Assembly (NCBI GenBank): GCA_020446045.1
Contig: JAGRFM010000206.1
Location: forward strand, 1-34,454
Direction of reading: 5' to 3'
Length of the DNA stretch: 34,454 nt
DNA from: Nitrosomonas sp.
Lineage (GTDB): Bacteria > Pseudomonadota > Gammaproteobacteria > Burkholderiales > Nitrosomonadaceae
Numbering within the stretch: position 1 is the first letter of the stretch; every line of letters begins with the position of its first letter. Position numbers and translations under genes: made by a program. The notes under the pieces are model-generated. The model was given only the letters and a program-made list of their open reading frames with translations. It had not been told where the DNA came from and made no database searches. This document shows, one piece after another, positions 6,741 through 15,460 of this stretch.

Positions 6741-8132
6741 ATGAAATCTGTCCGCTCAGTTGTGTGTTCGCTTGTTTTTCTGTTGATATTTTCTGCACAG
6801 GGTGTCATGACTGTCGCGTTTGCCAATCCGCATAAATTTAAATTTGAAAATGGCTTGAAGCTGATTGTTAAGGAAGACAATCGCTCGCCGGTTGTTGTTT
6901 CGCTGTTGATGTACCAGGCCGGCAGTATAGACGAGTTGAACGGCGTGACCGGGGTCGCTCATGTACTTGAACATATGATGTTTAAGGGTACTGAAAAGGT
7001 ACCTGGCGGTGAATTCTCCAAACGCATTGCAGCCGCAGGAGGACGTGATAATGCATTTACCAGCCGTGATTATACGGGTTATTTTCAGCAATTGCATAAA
7101 GATCATCTTGAACTGGTAATCGAACTGGAGTCGGATCGCATGCATAATCTGCGCCTGACCGAAGCGGAGTTTGCCAAGGAGATCAATGTCGTCATGGAAG
7201 AACGGCGCTTGCGTACAGACGATCAGGCACGTTCACTGATGTTTGAAAAAATGATGGCGGTTGCCTATCAGTCACACCCTTACAAACGCCCGGTGATTGG
7301 GTGGATGAATGACCTTGAAAATATGACCGTGCATGATGCGCAACAATGGTATGACCAATGGTATACCCCAAATAATGCGATTCTCGTTATTGCGGGTGAC
7401 GTTGAAGCTAAGGAAGTTAAATCACTGGTTCAGAAACACTATGGCGTTATTCCCCAACGTGCAGTGTTGGCTATTGACGAGCGTAAGCCGCAAACCGAAC
7501 CGCCACAGCTTGGCATAAAACGTATCAGTGTTAAAGCACCCGCTGAAATGCCTTATCTCATCATGGGTTATCATACGCCCGTAATCAGTGATACTCAGAA
7601 TGACTGGGAGCCATACGCGCTGGAAATGTTGGGAGGCATACTGGATGGTCATGCATCGGCCCGTTTGAACAAATCACTGGTGCGCGATCTCCGAATAGCG
7701 AACTCTGCCGGGGCGAGCTATAGCGCAACGGGCCGCGGATCGGGAATGTTCTTTTTGAGTGGTACGCCAAGTCCCGGCAACACGGTCGAAGAACTGGAAC
7801 AGGCAATGCGGGCAGAGATAAAAAAAGTGATTGAGGAAAAAGTAACTGACGCAGAATTGAACCGTGTCAGGGCACAGGTTGTGGCCGGCCATGTTTATCA
7901 GTTGGATTCTATTTTTGCACAGGCCATGCAGATCGGTCGTCTGGAAGGGGTCGGCCTGTCATTTCGGGATATCGATGTGATGCTGGAAAAACTGAAGGCC
8001 GTTACGGCCGATCAAATACGCACAGTGGCGGAAAAATATTTTAATGACGATCAGTTGACTGTTGCCGTGCTTGATCCACAGCCGCTGGATCAGAAAAGAA
8101 CGGCCCCGGAACCGGCCGGATTACGGCATTGA
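6741..8132 (+). CDS. Periplasmic M16-family zinc peptidase (PqqL/pitrilysin type)
   Basis: This is a 463-aa protein with a signal peptide ending at about residue 28 (TVAFA). The inverted zinc motif HVLEH is at residues 74-78, with the downstream Glu-rich EINVVMEERR supplying the third ligand about 75 residues later. The C-terminal half is the second M16 domain. The active subunit of M16B pairs is usually encoded next to a second, inactive M16 gene. Here the next gene is unrelated and convergent, so no partner is adjacent. A role in degrading periplasmic peptides is inferred. It is divergent from ftsY. Confidence 0.92.
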   Translation: MKSVRSVVCSLVFLLIFSAQGVMTVAFANPHKFKFENGLKLIVKEDNRSPVVVSLLMYQAGSIDELNGVTGVAHVLEHMMFKGTEKVPGGEFSKRIAAAGGRDNAFTSRDYTGYFQQLHKDHLELVIELESDRMHNLRLTEAEFAKEINVVMEERRLRTDDQARSLMFEKMMAVAYQSHPYKRPVIGWMNDLENMTVHDAQQWYDQWYTPNNAILVIAGDVEAKEVKSLVQKHYGVIPQRAVLAIDERKPQTEPPQLGIKRISVKAPAEMPYLIMGYHTPVISDTQNDWEPYALEMLGGILDGHASARLNKSLVRDLRIANSAGASYSATGRGSGMFFLSGTPSPGNTVEELEQAMRAEIKKVIEEKVTDAELNRVRAQVVAGHVYQLDSIFAQAMQIGRLEGVGLSFRDIDVMLEKLKAVTADQIRTVAEKYFNDDQLTVAVLDPQPLDQKRTAPEPAGLRH

Positions 8133-8153
8133 TCAATAAAGACACTGAGTAAA

Positions 8154-8190
8154 TGGCCGCTGAAAGATGAATCACAGGTGTCAGCGGCCA
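8154..8190. terminator. Hairpin between convergent M16 and EF-hand genes, possible terminator
   Basis: TGGCCGCTGA (8154-8163) pairs perfectly with TCAGCGGCCA (8181-8190) over a 17-nt loop. There is no clear T-tract on either strand, so it is a stable hairpin ending both transcripts rather than a classic rho-independent terminator. Confidence 0.5.
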
Positions 8191-8228
8191 ACGGAATACA
8201 CTAAAAGAGCCATACTGCCGGAATCGAT

Positions 8229-8654
8229 TTAGTGGTGATCATGTTCGTGGCTGTGACTTTTTTCTTCGTCATCATCGCCATGGCTATGCTCATGATCATG
8301 CGAATGTTCGTGTTTATGGCCGTGACCGTGTCCGTCCCCATCTCCATGGCCGTCTCCATGCATATGCTTATGCATGTCTTCCATCATGTAATGAATTTCA
8401 TCGGCATCCAGAAAACGATCGTTATTGAGATCATGTTTATCAAACATTTCGCCGTGATGTTTCATGAATTCTCTTCTGCTGATTTTGCCATCACCGTCGG
8501 TATCCATTTTGGCCATTTTTTCTTCGCAATGCATGCACTGATGATCGTCATCATCATGGCCAGGTCCATGCGCGAAAACAGGGGATGTACTTAAAGCCAG
8601 AATGAATGCGGCGCTGATTGAAATGACTAGCGCCTTGTTTTTTTGATGTTGCAT
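8229..8654 (-). CDS. Exported EF-hand protein with His-rich tail
   Basis: This is a 141-aa protein with a good AAGGAG ribosome site and a signal peptide ending PVFA (about residue 28). A short acidic/His stretch with CMHC (40-43) follows. There are then two canonical 12-residue EF-hand loops: 51-62 (DTDGDGKISRRE) and 75-86 (DLNNDRFLDADE), both with Asp at 1, 3/5 and Glu at 12. From about residue 95 the chain is almost only His, Gly, Asp, Glu, Lys and Ser. Calcium binding by the loops and transition-metal binding by the tail are inferred. It could buffer metal in the periplasm, like SmbP in this window. Exact role unknown. Confidence 0.85.
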   Translation of the reverse strand: MQHQKNKALVISISAAFILALSTSPVFAHGPGHDDDDHQCMHCEEKMAKMDTDGDGKISRREFMKHHGEMFDKHDLNNDRFLDADEIHYMMEDMHKHMHGDGHGDGDGHGHGHKHEHSHDHEHSHGDDDEEKSHSHEHDHH

Positions 8655-8800
8655 TTAAGATTCTCCTTTTCAGTAAGTTTGGTGTGCAAAACTGTTACAG
8701 GCACACGATTAAAAGTTAATAAATCATTTTTCCCCAGCTGATTGATATTGATATGCTTGGTTTCAGTGAGAAATGGCATGATTCGCTTTCCATTGTGACA

Positions 8801-9361
8801 TTAATTTGATGAACAGACTATGAAATGTTCGCGATAATATTTCAGTTCATTAATCGAGTCGTATATATCGGCCAGTGCTTCATGTTTTCCGTCTTTTTTC
8901 AGTCCCGAAGCAATCCCGGGTTTCCAGCGTTTGACAAGTTCTTTCAAGGTGCTAACGTCCAGATTGCGGTAATGAAAGTAAGCTTCCAGTTGCGGCATCC
9001 AGCGCGCCATAAAGCGGCGATCCTGACAAATGGAATTACCGCACATCGGCGATGTTCCGGACGGAATATGTTGTTGCAGGAATGCCATCATTTTCAATTC
9101 TGCATCTGCTTCCGACAAGCTGGAAGCCTTAACCTTGTCAATCAATCCTGATTTGCCATGCGTCGATTGATTCCATTTGTCCATGCCGTCGAGCACTGCA
9201 TCTGGCTGAAAAACGACCAGAACCGGGCTTTCCGCAATGGTGTTTAACTGACTGTCGGTAATGACGGCGGCAACTTCGATAATTCGATCATTGTCGGGAT
9301 CGAGTCCGGTCATTTCCATGTCAATCCAGATAAGGTTATGGTTATTGTTTTCTTGTGCCAT
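8801..9361 (-). CDS. orn: Oligoribonuclease (DEDDh 3'-5' exonuclease)
   Basis: The 186-aa length is usual for Orn. It degrades 2-5 nt RNAs and pGpG, the end product of c-di-GMP turnover, which relates it to the GGDEF/EAL gene at 18485-22284. ExoI carries D14 and E16 (IDMEMTGLD); ExoII is around NSICQDRRF. ExoIII is HEALADI near residue 165, giving the DEDDh set. It is divergent from the M48 peptidase gene. Confidence 0.96.
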   Translation of the reverse strand: MAQENNNHNLIWIDMEMTGLDPDNDRIIEVAAVITDSQLNTIAESPVLVVFQPDAVLDGMDKWNQSTHGKSGLIDKVKASSLSEADAELKMMAFLQQHIPSGTSPMCGNSICQDRRFMARWMPQLEAYFHYRNLDVSTLKELVKRWKPGIASGLKKDGKHEALADIYDSINELKYYREHFIVCSSN

Positions 9362-9476
9362 AATTAAAAATGAGTCTCAATAAATCGGTTTTGATTGAAT
9401 ATAATTGTCTTTATTGTGTCATATTGATCATGCATCGTCACTTTTTCATTATTGATTACGCGGGAAAATATCCACT

Positions 9477-10730
9477 ATGCAATCATTTACTTTGATATTT
9501 ATCGTAGCCTTATTACTCACGACTGTGATTCAGATTTGGCTGTCTTTACGGCATATCCGGTATGTGCGCGCACATCAGAGCAAAGTTCCGGAAGATTTCG
9601 CCAGTCAAATCAGTCTGGCGGATCATCGTAAGGCAGCTAATTACACTTGCTCCAAAACACGGGCGGATTTTCCAAGCATTTTTTTGCATGCTGCTCTGTT
9701 GCTTGTTTTGACGTTGGGCGGAGGATTGAGTGCGCTCAATATATTCTGGCAAGAGTGGTTCGGCGATCCTGTTTTCCACGGAATGGCATTGATTCTGAGT
9801 ACGCTCTTGATTATGGGTGTGGCGGAAATCCCACTCAGTTACTACCGCATTTTTGTCATTGAAGAGCAATTCGGTTTTAACAAAATGACGCCCGGTATGT
9901 TTTTTGCCGACTTGATAAAACAAGCAATGTTGATGGCATTACTGGGTGCGCCGCTGTTGTTTGCGATTTTATGGCTGATGGAAAAAATGGGAGAAAACTG
10001 GTGGCTATATGCCTGGATGGCCTGGATTACCTTTAATCTTTTTTTGTTGGCCGTTTTCCCAACCTGGATCGCGCCATTATTTAACAAATTTACCCCACTG
10101 GAAGATGCGTCATTGAAAGCGCGTATTGAGCTGCTATTGAAAAAGTGCGGTTTCAAATCCAGCGGGTTGTTTGTCATGGACGGCTCGCGCCGGAGTAATC
10201 ACGGCAACGCCTATTTCACTGGTTTTGGTAAAACGAAGCGCATTGTTTTCTTTGATACGTTGTTGTCGCGTCTGGAACCGACAGAGATCGAAGCTGTACT
10301 TGCGCATGAATTGGGCCATTTCAAGCACCGGCATGTCATCAAGAGAATTGTTGTGTCATTTGTAATGAGCCTGGTTTTTTTCTGGTTGCTCGGTTATCTC
10401 ATGAATCAGGACTGGTTTTATGTGGGGCTGGGTGTAAATGTTGAAACGGTGCCGTCGACAGCCATGGCTTTGCTGCTTTTCTTTTTGGTGATGCCGGTCT
10501 TTACCTTCCTGTTTCATCCGGTATCCAGTATTTATTCACGCAAGCATGAGTTTGAGGCCGATGCCTATGCCGCGCAGTACGCTTCAGCGGATGATTTGAT
10601 TCGGGCGCTGGTTAAACTGTATCAGGATAATGCCGCCACGTTGACGCCGGATCCGTTGCACTCGACGTTTTATGATTCGCATCCGCCGGCGGCGATTCGG
10701 GTTGCGCACCTGCAACGATTAGGGCATTAA
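9477..10730 (+). CDS. M48-family (Ste24/CAAX-type) integral membrane metalloprotease
   Basis: This 417-aa protein has several hydrophobic segments: N-terminal at 1-22, then about 65-85, 100-120, 150-175, 180-200, 295-315 and 330-350. The zinc motif HELGH is at residues 277-281, and the third ligand Glu lies in EFEADAY near 359. This is the Ste24 arrangement with N-terminal CAAX-protease region plus peptidase M48, larger than HtpX (about 290 aa). A role in membrane-protein quality control is inferred; bacterial members do not imply prenylation. It is followed by a long hairpin and then the PCD gene. Confidence 0.93.
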   Translation: MQSFTLIFIVALLLTTVIQIWLSLRHIRYVRAHQSKVPEDFASQISLADHRKAANYTCSKTRADFPSIFLHAALLLVLTLGGGLSALNIFWQEWFGDPVFHGMALILSTLLIMGVAEIPLSYYRIFVIEEQFGFNKMTPGMFFADLIKQAMLMALLGAPLLFAILWLMEKMGENWWLYAWMAWITFNLFLLAVFPTWIAPLFNKFTPLEDASLKARIELLLKKCGFKSSGLFVMDGSRRSNHGNAYFTGFGKTKRIVFFDTLLSRLEPTEIEAVLAHELGHFKHRHVIKRIVVSFVMSLVFFWLLGYLMNQDWFYVGLGVNVETVPSTAMALLLFFLVMPVFTFLFHPVSSIYSRKHEFEADAYAAQYASADDLIRALVKLYQDNAATLTPDPLHSTFYDSHPPAAIRVAHLQRLGH

Positions 10731-10759
10731 AAATTCATGATTCGTTACAATACATCGTT

Positions 10760-10819
10760 GTGAACAAAAAATATTTCCTTACATATCATTTATATGCGGC
10801 GTCAATATTTTTTGTTCAC
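10760..10819. terminator. Long AT-rich hairpin after the M48 gene, probable terminator
   Basis: GTGAACAAAAAATATT (10760-10775) is perfectly repeated in inverse at 10804-10819 (AATATTTTTTGTTCAC). The 28-nt loop contains a further CATAT/ATATG pair. The second arm carries T6, so transcripts from the left could terminate there. The symmetry also allows a binding site. The remaining bases to 10985 hold no gene; a TATAAT at about 10945 may be the -10 for the next gene. Confidence 0.6.
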
Positions 10820-10985
10820 GCCTTGTCTTGTTTAAAATTATAAATTTTTAGCGTAGTAATCGGCCATCGCCCGAAAGGCATTCAAAAGAAACAAAATATG
10901 AAGTTGGTAAATATTAATTTTTAAATACTATGTAATCAATTGGTTATAATTGTTTTTTTGAGAGAGGCACTTAAAAATAAACCTT

Positions 10986-11315
10986 ATGAATGATTTCGTT
11001 ACAAAAAAATGCAAACCCTGTGAAGGCGGTGTTGAGCCGCTTTCCGCTGAGGCTGCCGCAGCCAATGTGCAGCAGCTTGACGGCTGGACGTTAGAGGACA
11101 AGTGCATCAGTAAAACCTACACGTTTCAGAATTATTATCAGACAATGGCTTTCATCAATGCCATGGCGTGGATTTCGCACCGGGAAGACCATCATCCAGA
11201 TGTCACGGTTGGCTATAACCGGTGTAATGTCGTCTACACAACACATGCCATCGGCGGTTTGTCGGAAAATGATTTTATTTGTGCCGCAAAAATAGACAAA
11301 CTGTTCGACATTTGA
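10986..11315 (+). CDS. Pterin-4a-carbinolamine dehydratase (PCD/DCoH family)
   Basis: This 109-aa protein has the catalytic stretch REDHHPDVTVGYN (about residues 61-73), whose adjacent histidines and Asp define the PCD active site. It dehydrates 4a-hydroxytetrahydrobiopterin to recycle the pterin cofactor of aromatic hydroxylases. No phenylalanine hydroxylase is nearby, so the substrate in this organism is open. Bacterial PCDs also act in molybdopterin or general pterin repair. The N terminus has CKPCEGG, common in betaproteobacterial members. Its stop overlaps the likely rsgA start. Confidence 0.93.
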   Translation: MNDFVTKKCKPCEGGVEPLSAEAAAANVQQLDGWTLEDKCISKTYTFQNYYQTMAFINAMAWISHREDHHPDVTVGYNRCNVVYTTHAIGGLSENDFICAAKIDKLFDI

Positions 11316-12217
11316 ACACGCGTCATTCGAAAAAAACGACGGCAATTCCTCTTCAACAGGGTCAGGTTATTGCCGTTTTCGGCCGGCATTTTACGGTCGA
11401 AACGGAGGGCGGGGAAACGGTTTCATGCGTGATGCGAGGGAAAAAAGGCGGAGTTGCCTGCGGAGATCAGGTCGCGTTTACTATAACAGCGCCTGGTCAA
11501 GGTGTAATCGAGAAAATTCAACCGCGCAAAACACTGCTGTACCGTAGCGATGCTTTCAAGGAAAAAATTATTGCCGCCAATGTAACGCAAATTACCATCG
11601 TCGTTGCTGCCGTTCCGAGTTTTAGCGAAGAGCTTATCAATCGTTGCCTGGTTGCTGCTGAGAGTCAGAATATTCCAGTCGTGATCGTGCTGAATAAGGC
11701 CGATCTGGCCGAACCGACGCAGGCCGCGGCAAAAACGCTTGAATTGTATGAAACGCTGGGTTATCCCTTATTGAAACTCAGTGCAATTCGTGATGTTTCG
11801 TTGCTGAAGCCTTATCTGGAGGGTCAGCTCAGCGTGCTTGCCGGGCAATCCGGCATGGGCAAATCGACAATCCTGAATGCATTGGTTCCCGAAGCAAGGC
11901 GCGCCACTGCCGAAATTTCTACTGCATTGGATTCAGGGTGTCACACGACAACGCATACGCATCTTTATCATATTGATGCCAACAGTGATATCATTGATTC
12001 ACCCGGTATTCAGGCGTTTGGACTCCATCATATCAAGGTCGAGAATCTGGTATGGGGGTTTGTAGAGTTCCATCCGTATATTGGGCAATGCAAGTTTCAC
12101 AATTGCCGGCATGTCAATGAACCGGGTTGCGTATTAATTCAGGCAGCGGAAGAAGGAAAAATCAGCGCCAGGCGGCTTGGTTTTTATCACAAACTGCTGC
12201 AAACTCGACAGGAGTAA
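11312..12217 (+). CDS. rsgA: Ribosome small-subunit-dependent GTPase RsgA (YjeQ)
   Basis: I favour TTG 11312, which overlaps the PCD stop (TTGA). A GTG at 11279 would add 11 residues inside the PCD gene. The protein is about 301 aa. It has an N-terminal OB-fold, then a circularly permuted GTPase: G4 NKAD comes before G1 GQSGMGKST and G3 DSPG. The C-terminal zinc site has the spacing C-x4-C-x-H-x5-C (CKFHNCRHVNEPGC). It checks late 30S assembly and releases RbfA. Translational coupling to PCD is likely. Confidence 0.95.
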   Translation: MNTRHSKKTTAIPLQQGQVIAVFGRHFTVETEGGETVSCVMRGKKGGVACGDQVAFTITAPGQGVIEKIQPRKTLLYRSDAFKEKIIAANVTQITIVVAAVPSFSEELINRCLVAAESQNIPVVIVLNKADLAEPTQAAAKTLELYETLGYPLLKLSAIRDVSLLKPYLEGQLSVLAGQSGMGKSTILNALVPEARRATAEISTALDSGCHTTTHTHLYHIDANSDIIDSPGIQAFGLHHIKVENLVWGFVEFHPYIGQCKFHNCRHVNEPGCVLIQAAEEGKISARRLGFYHKLLQTRQE

Positions 12218-12221
12218 TGTT

Positions 12222-12869
12222 ATGAGCCACCCCAAAAAACATCCGCCACAAAAACGTATTCAACGATGTGCGCTAAAAGCTGCGGCAGTTGCAACGTTTA
12301 TGTTTGCTGCAACACCGGGATTTACAGCCGATGTAGGGCTTTCAATCCAAATTGGGCAACCGGGTTTCTATGGTGAGATTCATCTGGGTAATGCTTATCC
12401 AATACCCGAACTGGTTTATCCGAATCCGACGATTATCTATACGCCACCCAATATCGTTCATCAGCCCATTTATTTGCACGCGCCGCATAAACACATCAAA
12501 AACTGGCGGCGTTACTGCATTCAATACCGCGCGTGTGACCGGCCGGTTTATTTTGTTCGCGAACAGTGGTACAACGATGTCTATGTGCCGCACTATCACC
12601 AACACGGTACGCCGCAACATCGCCATTACGATGATCCGCGCCATTTGCATTATGAGACAGACCGGCACTACCCGGAAAGACAGCATTACGATTCGTACCG
12701 GCGGTATGACCATGACGACCACGGCCGCGATTACGACCATGATCGGCGCGATAAGCACCGCCACAAAGACAAAGACCATCGTTATGATAAACGGGACAAG
12801 GATCATCGATTCGATCATAAAAAACATGACAGCCACGATAGAGGCCGCGGTCGGAAACATGATGACTAA
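12222..12869 (+). CDS. Exported protein with His/Asp/Arg/Tyr-rich C-terminal half
   Basis: I place the start at ATG 12222, just after AGGAG and 4 bp after the rsgA stop; the frame stays open further upstream inside rsgA. The 215-aa product has a basic N terminus and a hydrophobic signal (AAAVATFMFAATPGFTA). A compact Pro/Tyr/Ile-rich domain with GQPGFYGEIHLG and paired cysteines (YCIQYRACDRPVYFV) runs to about residue 120. From about 120 to the end it is repeats of H, D, R, Y and K. The folded part resembles uncharacterised exported proteins of betaproteobacteria. The tail suggests metal or polyanion binding. It is convergent with a CDF transporter 21 bp away. No function is assigned. Confidence 0.75.
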   Translation: MSHPKKHPPQKRIQRCALKAAAVATFMFAATPGFTADVGLSIQIGQPGFYGEIHLGNAYPIPELVYPNPTIIYTPPNIVHQPIYLHAPHKHIKNWRRYCIQYRACDRPVYFVREQWYNDVYVPHYHQHGTPQHRHYDDPRHLHYETDRHYPERQHYDSYRRYDHDDHGRDYDHDRRDKHRHKDKDHRYDKRDKDHRFDHKKHDSHDRGRGRKHDD

Positions 12870-12890
12870 TTTTGACAGACGTCCTGTCGT

Positions 12891-14048
12891 TCAAACTTTG
12901 AAACGCACCGTGATGTCGCTGACATAAGGCAGGTCGTTGACGGCTTTTTTGAGCTCAGTGACCAATGGCCTGGCATCTTCGGTGCGTTGCAAAATCCAGA
13001 TTGGCAAATCCAGTTCTATCTGGATTTCTCCGGCCAGATAATGCAATGTTACCGTTTCAATGGCTGAAACGGGTAATTGCGGCCAGCGTTGTTTGAGTTC
13101 CTGGATGATTTTCTCGCGATGCGGCAAATCATCGCAGGATGATCCTGTTTCATCGTTTTCCGGATCGATATGTACGGTGACATCCGATACGACATCAACT
13201 GCATCGAGTAACTTTCTTCGCACCGTATCACCGATTTGGTGGCCTTCCGAAACACTGACTCTGGGATCAACCTGGATGTGCACGTCGACAAAAGCATCGC
13301 CGGCACTTTTGCGTGAGCGCAACATATGAATGGAACGAACCCCCTTAACGTCAAAAATATGGGCACGAATGGCATTGATTTCATCTTTGTCCAATGCCCG
13401 GTCAATCAATTCCTGTGAACTGGATCGCACCAGGTTAATCCCTATTTTGGCGATCATTACCGCAACCGCAACAGCCGCCACGGCATCCAGATAAGGATAG
13501 CCATACATGGCGCCTGCGATGCCCAACATGACCACAATTGAGGAAATCGCATCGGAACGGCTGTGCCAAGCATTCGCCATCAACATGTCTGAACGCAACC
13601 GGCGTGCTGCAGCCACCGTATAGTGATAAACCCATTCCTTTGAAAGTATGGATATAATGGCAATAATCAATGCTAATACACCGGGTTCAGCTAGTGTTTC
13701 GGGCGTGTTGAGCCTGCGTAATGCGTCGTAGGCGATTCCGCACGCAATCAACGTCAATGTAACGCCCAGTCCTACCGTCGCCAGTGTCTCGATTCGGCCA
13801 TGCCCGTATGGGTGCTCTTCATCGGCTTCCTTTTGCGAATGTTTGGCGGCATACAGCACGAAAAAATCAGTAAACAAATCTGAAAAGGAGTGAATACCAT
13901 CGGCAATCAAGGCTTGTGAATTTGCAAGCCATCCCACAATAATCTTGACAACGCCTAGTGCGAGATCAATGATGGAGCCGATTAGTGTGACTTTACGGAC
14001 TTCTTTGTAGCGTTGCTGTAGCGGTGTCTGATTGAGCTCTGCGTTCAT
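12891..14048 (-). CDS. Cation diffusion facilitator (CDF) metal transporter
   Basis: This 385-aa protein has six predicted TM segments in residues about 20-210. The TM2 metal site is H53-x3-D57 (IHSFSD), with a further Asp at 61. The TM5 site is H-x3-D in WHSRSDA near 161-165. HPYGHGRIE, a cytosolic loop hallmark, lies between TM2 and TM3. A cytoplasmic ferredoxin-like CDF C-terminal domain follows. About 80 extra C-terminal residues exceed a minimal FieF (about 300 aa). It would export Zn, Fe, Mn or Co by proton antiport; the specificity cannot be read. It is 17 bp downstream of the pRiA4b ORF-3-like gene, so probably co-transcribed. Confidence 0.93.
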   Translation of the reverse strand: MNAELNQTPLQQRYKEVRKVTLIGSIIDLALGVVKIIVGWLANSQALIADGIHSFSDLFTDFFVLYAAKHSQKEADEEHPYGHGRIETLATVGLGVTLTLIACGIAYDALRRLNTPETLAEPGVLALIIAIISILSKEWVYHYTVAAARRLRSDMLMANAWHSRSDAISSIVVMLGIAGAMYGYPYLDAVAAVAVAVMIAKIGINLVRSSSQELIDRALDKDEINAIRAHIFDVKGVRSIHMLRSRKSAGDAFVDVHIQVDPRVSVSEGHQIGDTVRRKLLDAVDVVSDVTVHIDPENDETGSSCDDLPHREKIIQELKQRWPQLPVSAIETVTLHYLAGEIQIELDLPIWILQRTEDARPLVTELKKAVNDLPYVSDITVRFKV

Positions 14049-14065
14049 GTTTCATGCTGGACGTA

Positions 14066-14632
14066 TCAGCGTTTGGCAAACCGATGCAGCATCGTGTTGA
14101 TTTCGTCGATATCCAGATATTCGGCATCAAAATCATCACCGATCCAGTCCGTCGTGTCTTCATATTCCGGGTGCGATGGATCACTGATAGCCTCCAGAAA
14201 CATGGCATAACCCGGAATGCCGCCGACATCTTCCGGCGGACAGGCCCTTTTACCTTTAATGCACTGCGGTAGTTTCATGTCATGTTTAAACGGCATAATT
14301 TTTTCAAGCAGCACATCGTGTTCCCATCCGTCGCCATAATCGTAGGTATACAATAACTTGTCCTTTTCACGCTTCAATAACTGATCCAGTCGGTATCTGG
14401 ATTCGTCTTTCATGTCATCAAAGAATTCTTCATTGGGTTCGCCGTATCGTTCATGGCCCAGAACAAAATCATGCAAATGTGAATTGGTCCATCCCATCAC
14501 GATTTGCAGAATGATATGTAGATCCCGAAGATTGACGGTGCTGGCAACCAAAAACCTGCGCCATATCGGTGGGCGGGCATATTTAAGTGTGACCTTGATC
14601 TGATAGACTGAACGCAGCGGACGTGCTGTCAT
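14066..14632 (-). CDS. Plasmid pRiA4b ORF-3-like family protein
   Basis: This 188-aa protein opens with VYQIKVTLKYARPPIWRR and continues with a LHIILQIVMGWTNSHLHDF stretch, the signature of the pRiA4b ORF-3 / IS1096 TnpR-like family. A GDGWEHDVLLE motif at about residues 98-108 is also typical. The family is widespread, often near mobile elements, and its biochemical function is unknown. No transposase is adjacent here. It lies upstream of the CDF gene on the same strand with a 17-bp gap. Confidence 0.88.
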   Translation of the reverse strand: MTARPLRSVYQIKVTLKYARPPIWRRFLVASTVNLRDLHIILQIVMGWTNSHLHDFVLGHERYGEPNEEFFDDMKDESRYRLDQLLKREKDKLLYTYDYGDGWEHDVLLEKIMPFKHDMKLPQCIKGKRACPPEDVGGIPGYAMFLEAISDPSHPEYEDTTDWIGDDFDAEYLDIDEINTMLHRFAKR

Positions 14633-14814
14633 AGAATTTTCCCGTAAAAATTGTTAGCTGCTATTATACTTTAACACCTTGGCAAATAATTGCGATTAGC
14701 GGTGGGAGGTTAGGGTGTGTTTTTTCAAGATATTGATATTAAATGAATATTTGTGTTGTTGTAATGACTGAGTTCAGAGCAAATTTCAGTATGGTTTAAT
14801 ATTCGTTATAATCC

Positions 14815-15426
14815 ATGGTTTCATACTCATTCATTTTCATATCCATGTCCCTGCAAAAATCTACTGATACCGCCAATACTGCCGATGCCTCCGAGAAACC
14901 GTTTGTTTTCAGCTGGCGTCGATTTATACTGCATGCTTCGATCCTTGTGATTGGGTTGTTTCTGGGTTGGCTGACCTGGTATTTTTCGAAACCGCAAAGT
15001 GTCCGGTTTTACGAAACAAAAGTGGATGAATACCTGTCCGTTTCGGTAACGCCGGAGATTGAAATCGCATTGGATGCGGGCAGTTCCATTGCCATCACAG
15101 ATAATCAGCCGATGTTGATAGAATTATTCAAGGGTAATGTTTATTTCAATGTCAATAAAAATGCCATTGAAAAATTCAGAGTCAAAATTGGTGAGGCAAT
15201 GGTCGAAGATGTCGGCACCCGTTTCAGTATCCGCATGAACAAGAATGATGGCAAGGTTGTTTCTGTCGCAGAAGGTCAAATCAAAATTCATGTTGCAACC
15301 GGTACATTTATGATCAGTGCACTGGAGCAGGCTCATTTTGATAATTTCAAATTAAGTGGGCACCGTTTGATCAGTGAATCGGAAGTTGCACCATGGATAG
15401 CCCTTCAGCAAGCGGTTTCTGAATAG
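14815..15426 (+). CDS. Orphan FecR-domain single-pass membrane protein
   Basis: This 203-aa protein has no clear ribosome site at ATG 14815 or at the alternative ATG 14845. One TM helix lies at about residues 37-56. A periplasmic FecR-like beta domain follows: EIEIALDAGSSIAITDN, then LFKGNVYFNVNK, VEDVGTRFSIRMNK and VSVAEGQIKI. It lacks the N-terminal cytoplasmic region of classical FecR anti-sigma regulators. No ECF sigma factor (FecI) or TonB receptor is adjacent. It lies 34 bp upstream of acnA on the same strand. It may sense envelope state through another partner. Function unknown. Confidence 0.8.
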   Translation: MVSYSFIFISMSLQKSTDTANTADASEKPFVFSWRRFILHASILVIGLFLGWLTWYFSKPQSVRFYETKVDEYLSVSVTPEIEIALDAGSSIAITDNQPMLIELFKGNVYFNVNKNAIEKFRVKIGEAMVEDVGTRFSIRMNKNDGKVVSVAEGQIKIHVATGTFMISALEQAHFDNFKLSGHRLISESEVAPWIALQQAVSE

Positions 15427-15460
15427 ATACACGTTTACAAGCATACATTAGGATGACACG

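Noticed and set aside
8232..8594. 120-codon open frame opposite the EF-hand gene, rich in Met, Ile and Val
   Set aside because: It is the antisense of His/Asp codon runs (CAT/GAT read as ATG/ATC); no ribosome site or motif.
12342..12860. 172-codon hydrophobic open frame opposite the His-rich exported protein
   Set aside because: Same artefact: reverse of His, Asp and Arg codons gives Met, Val and Ile. The plus-strand gene has a signal peptide and ribosome site.
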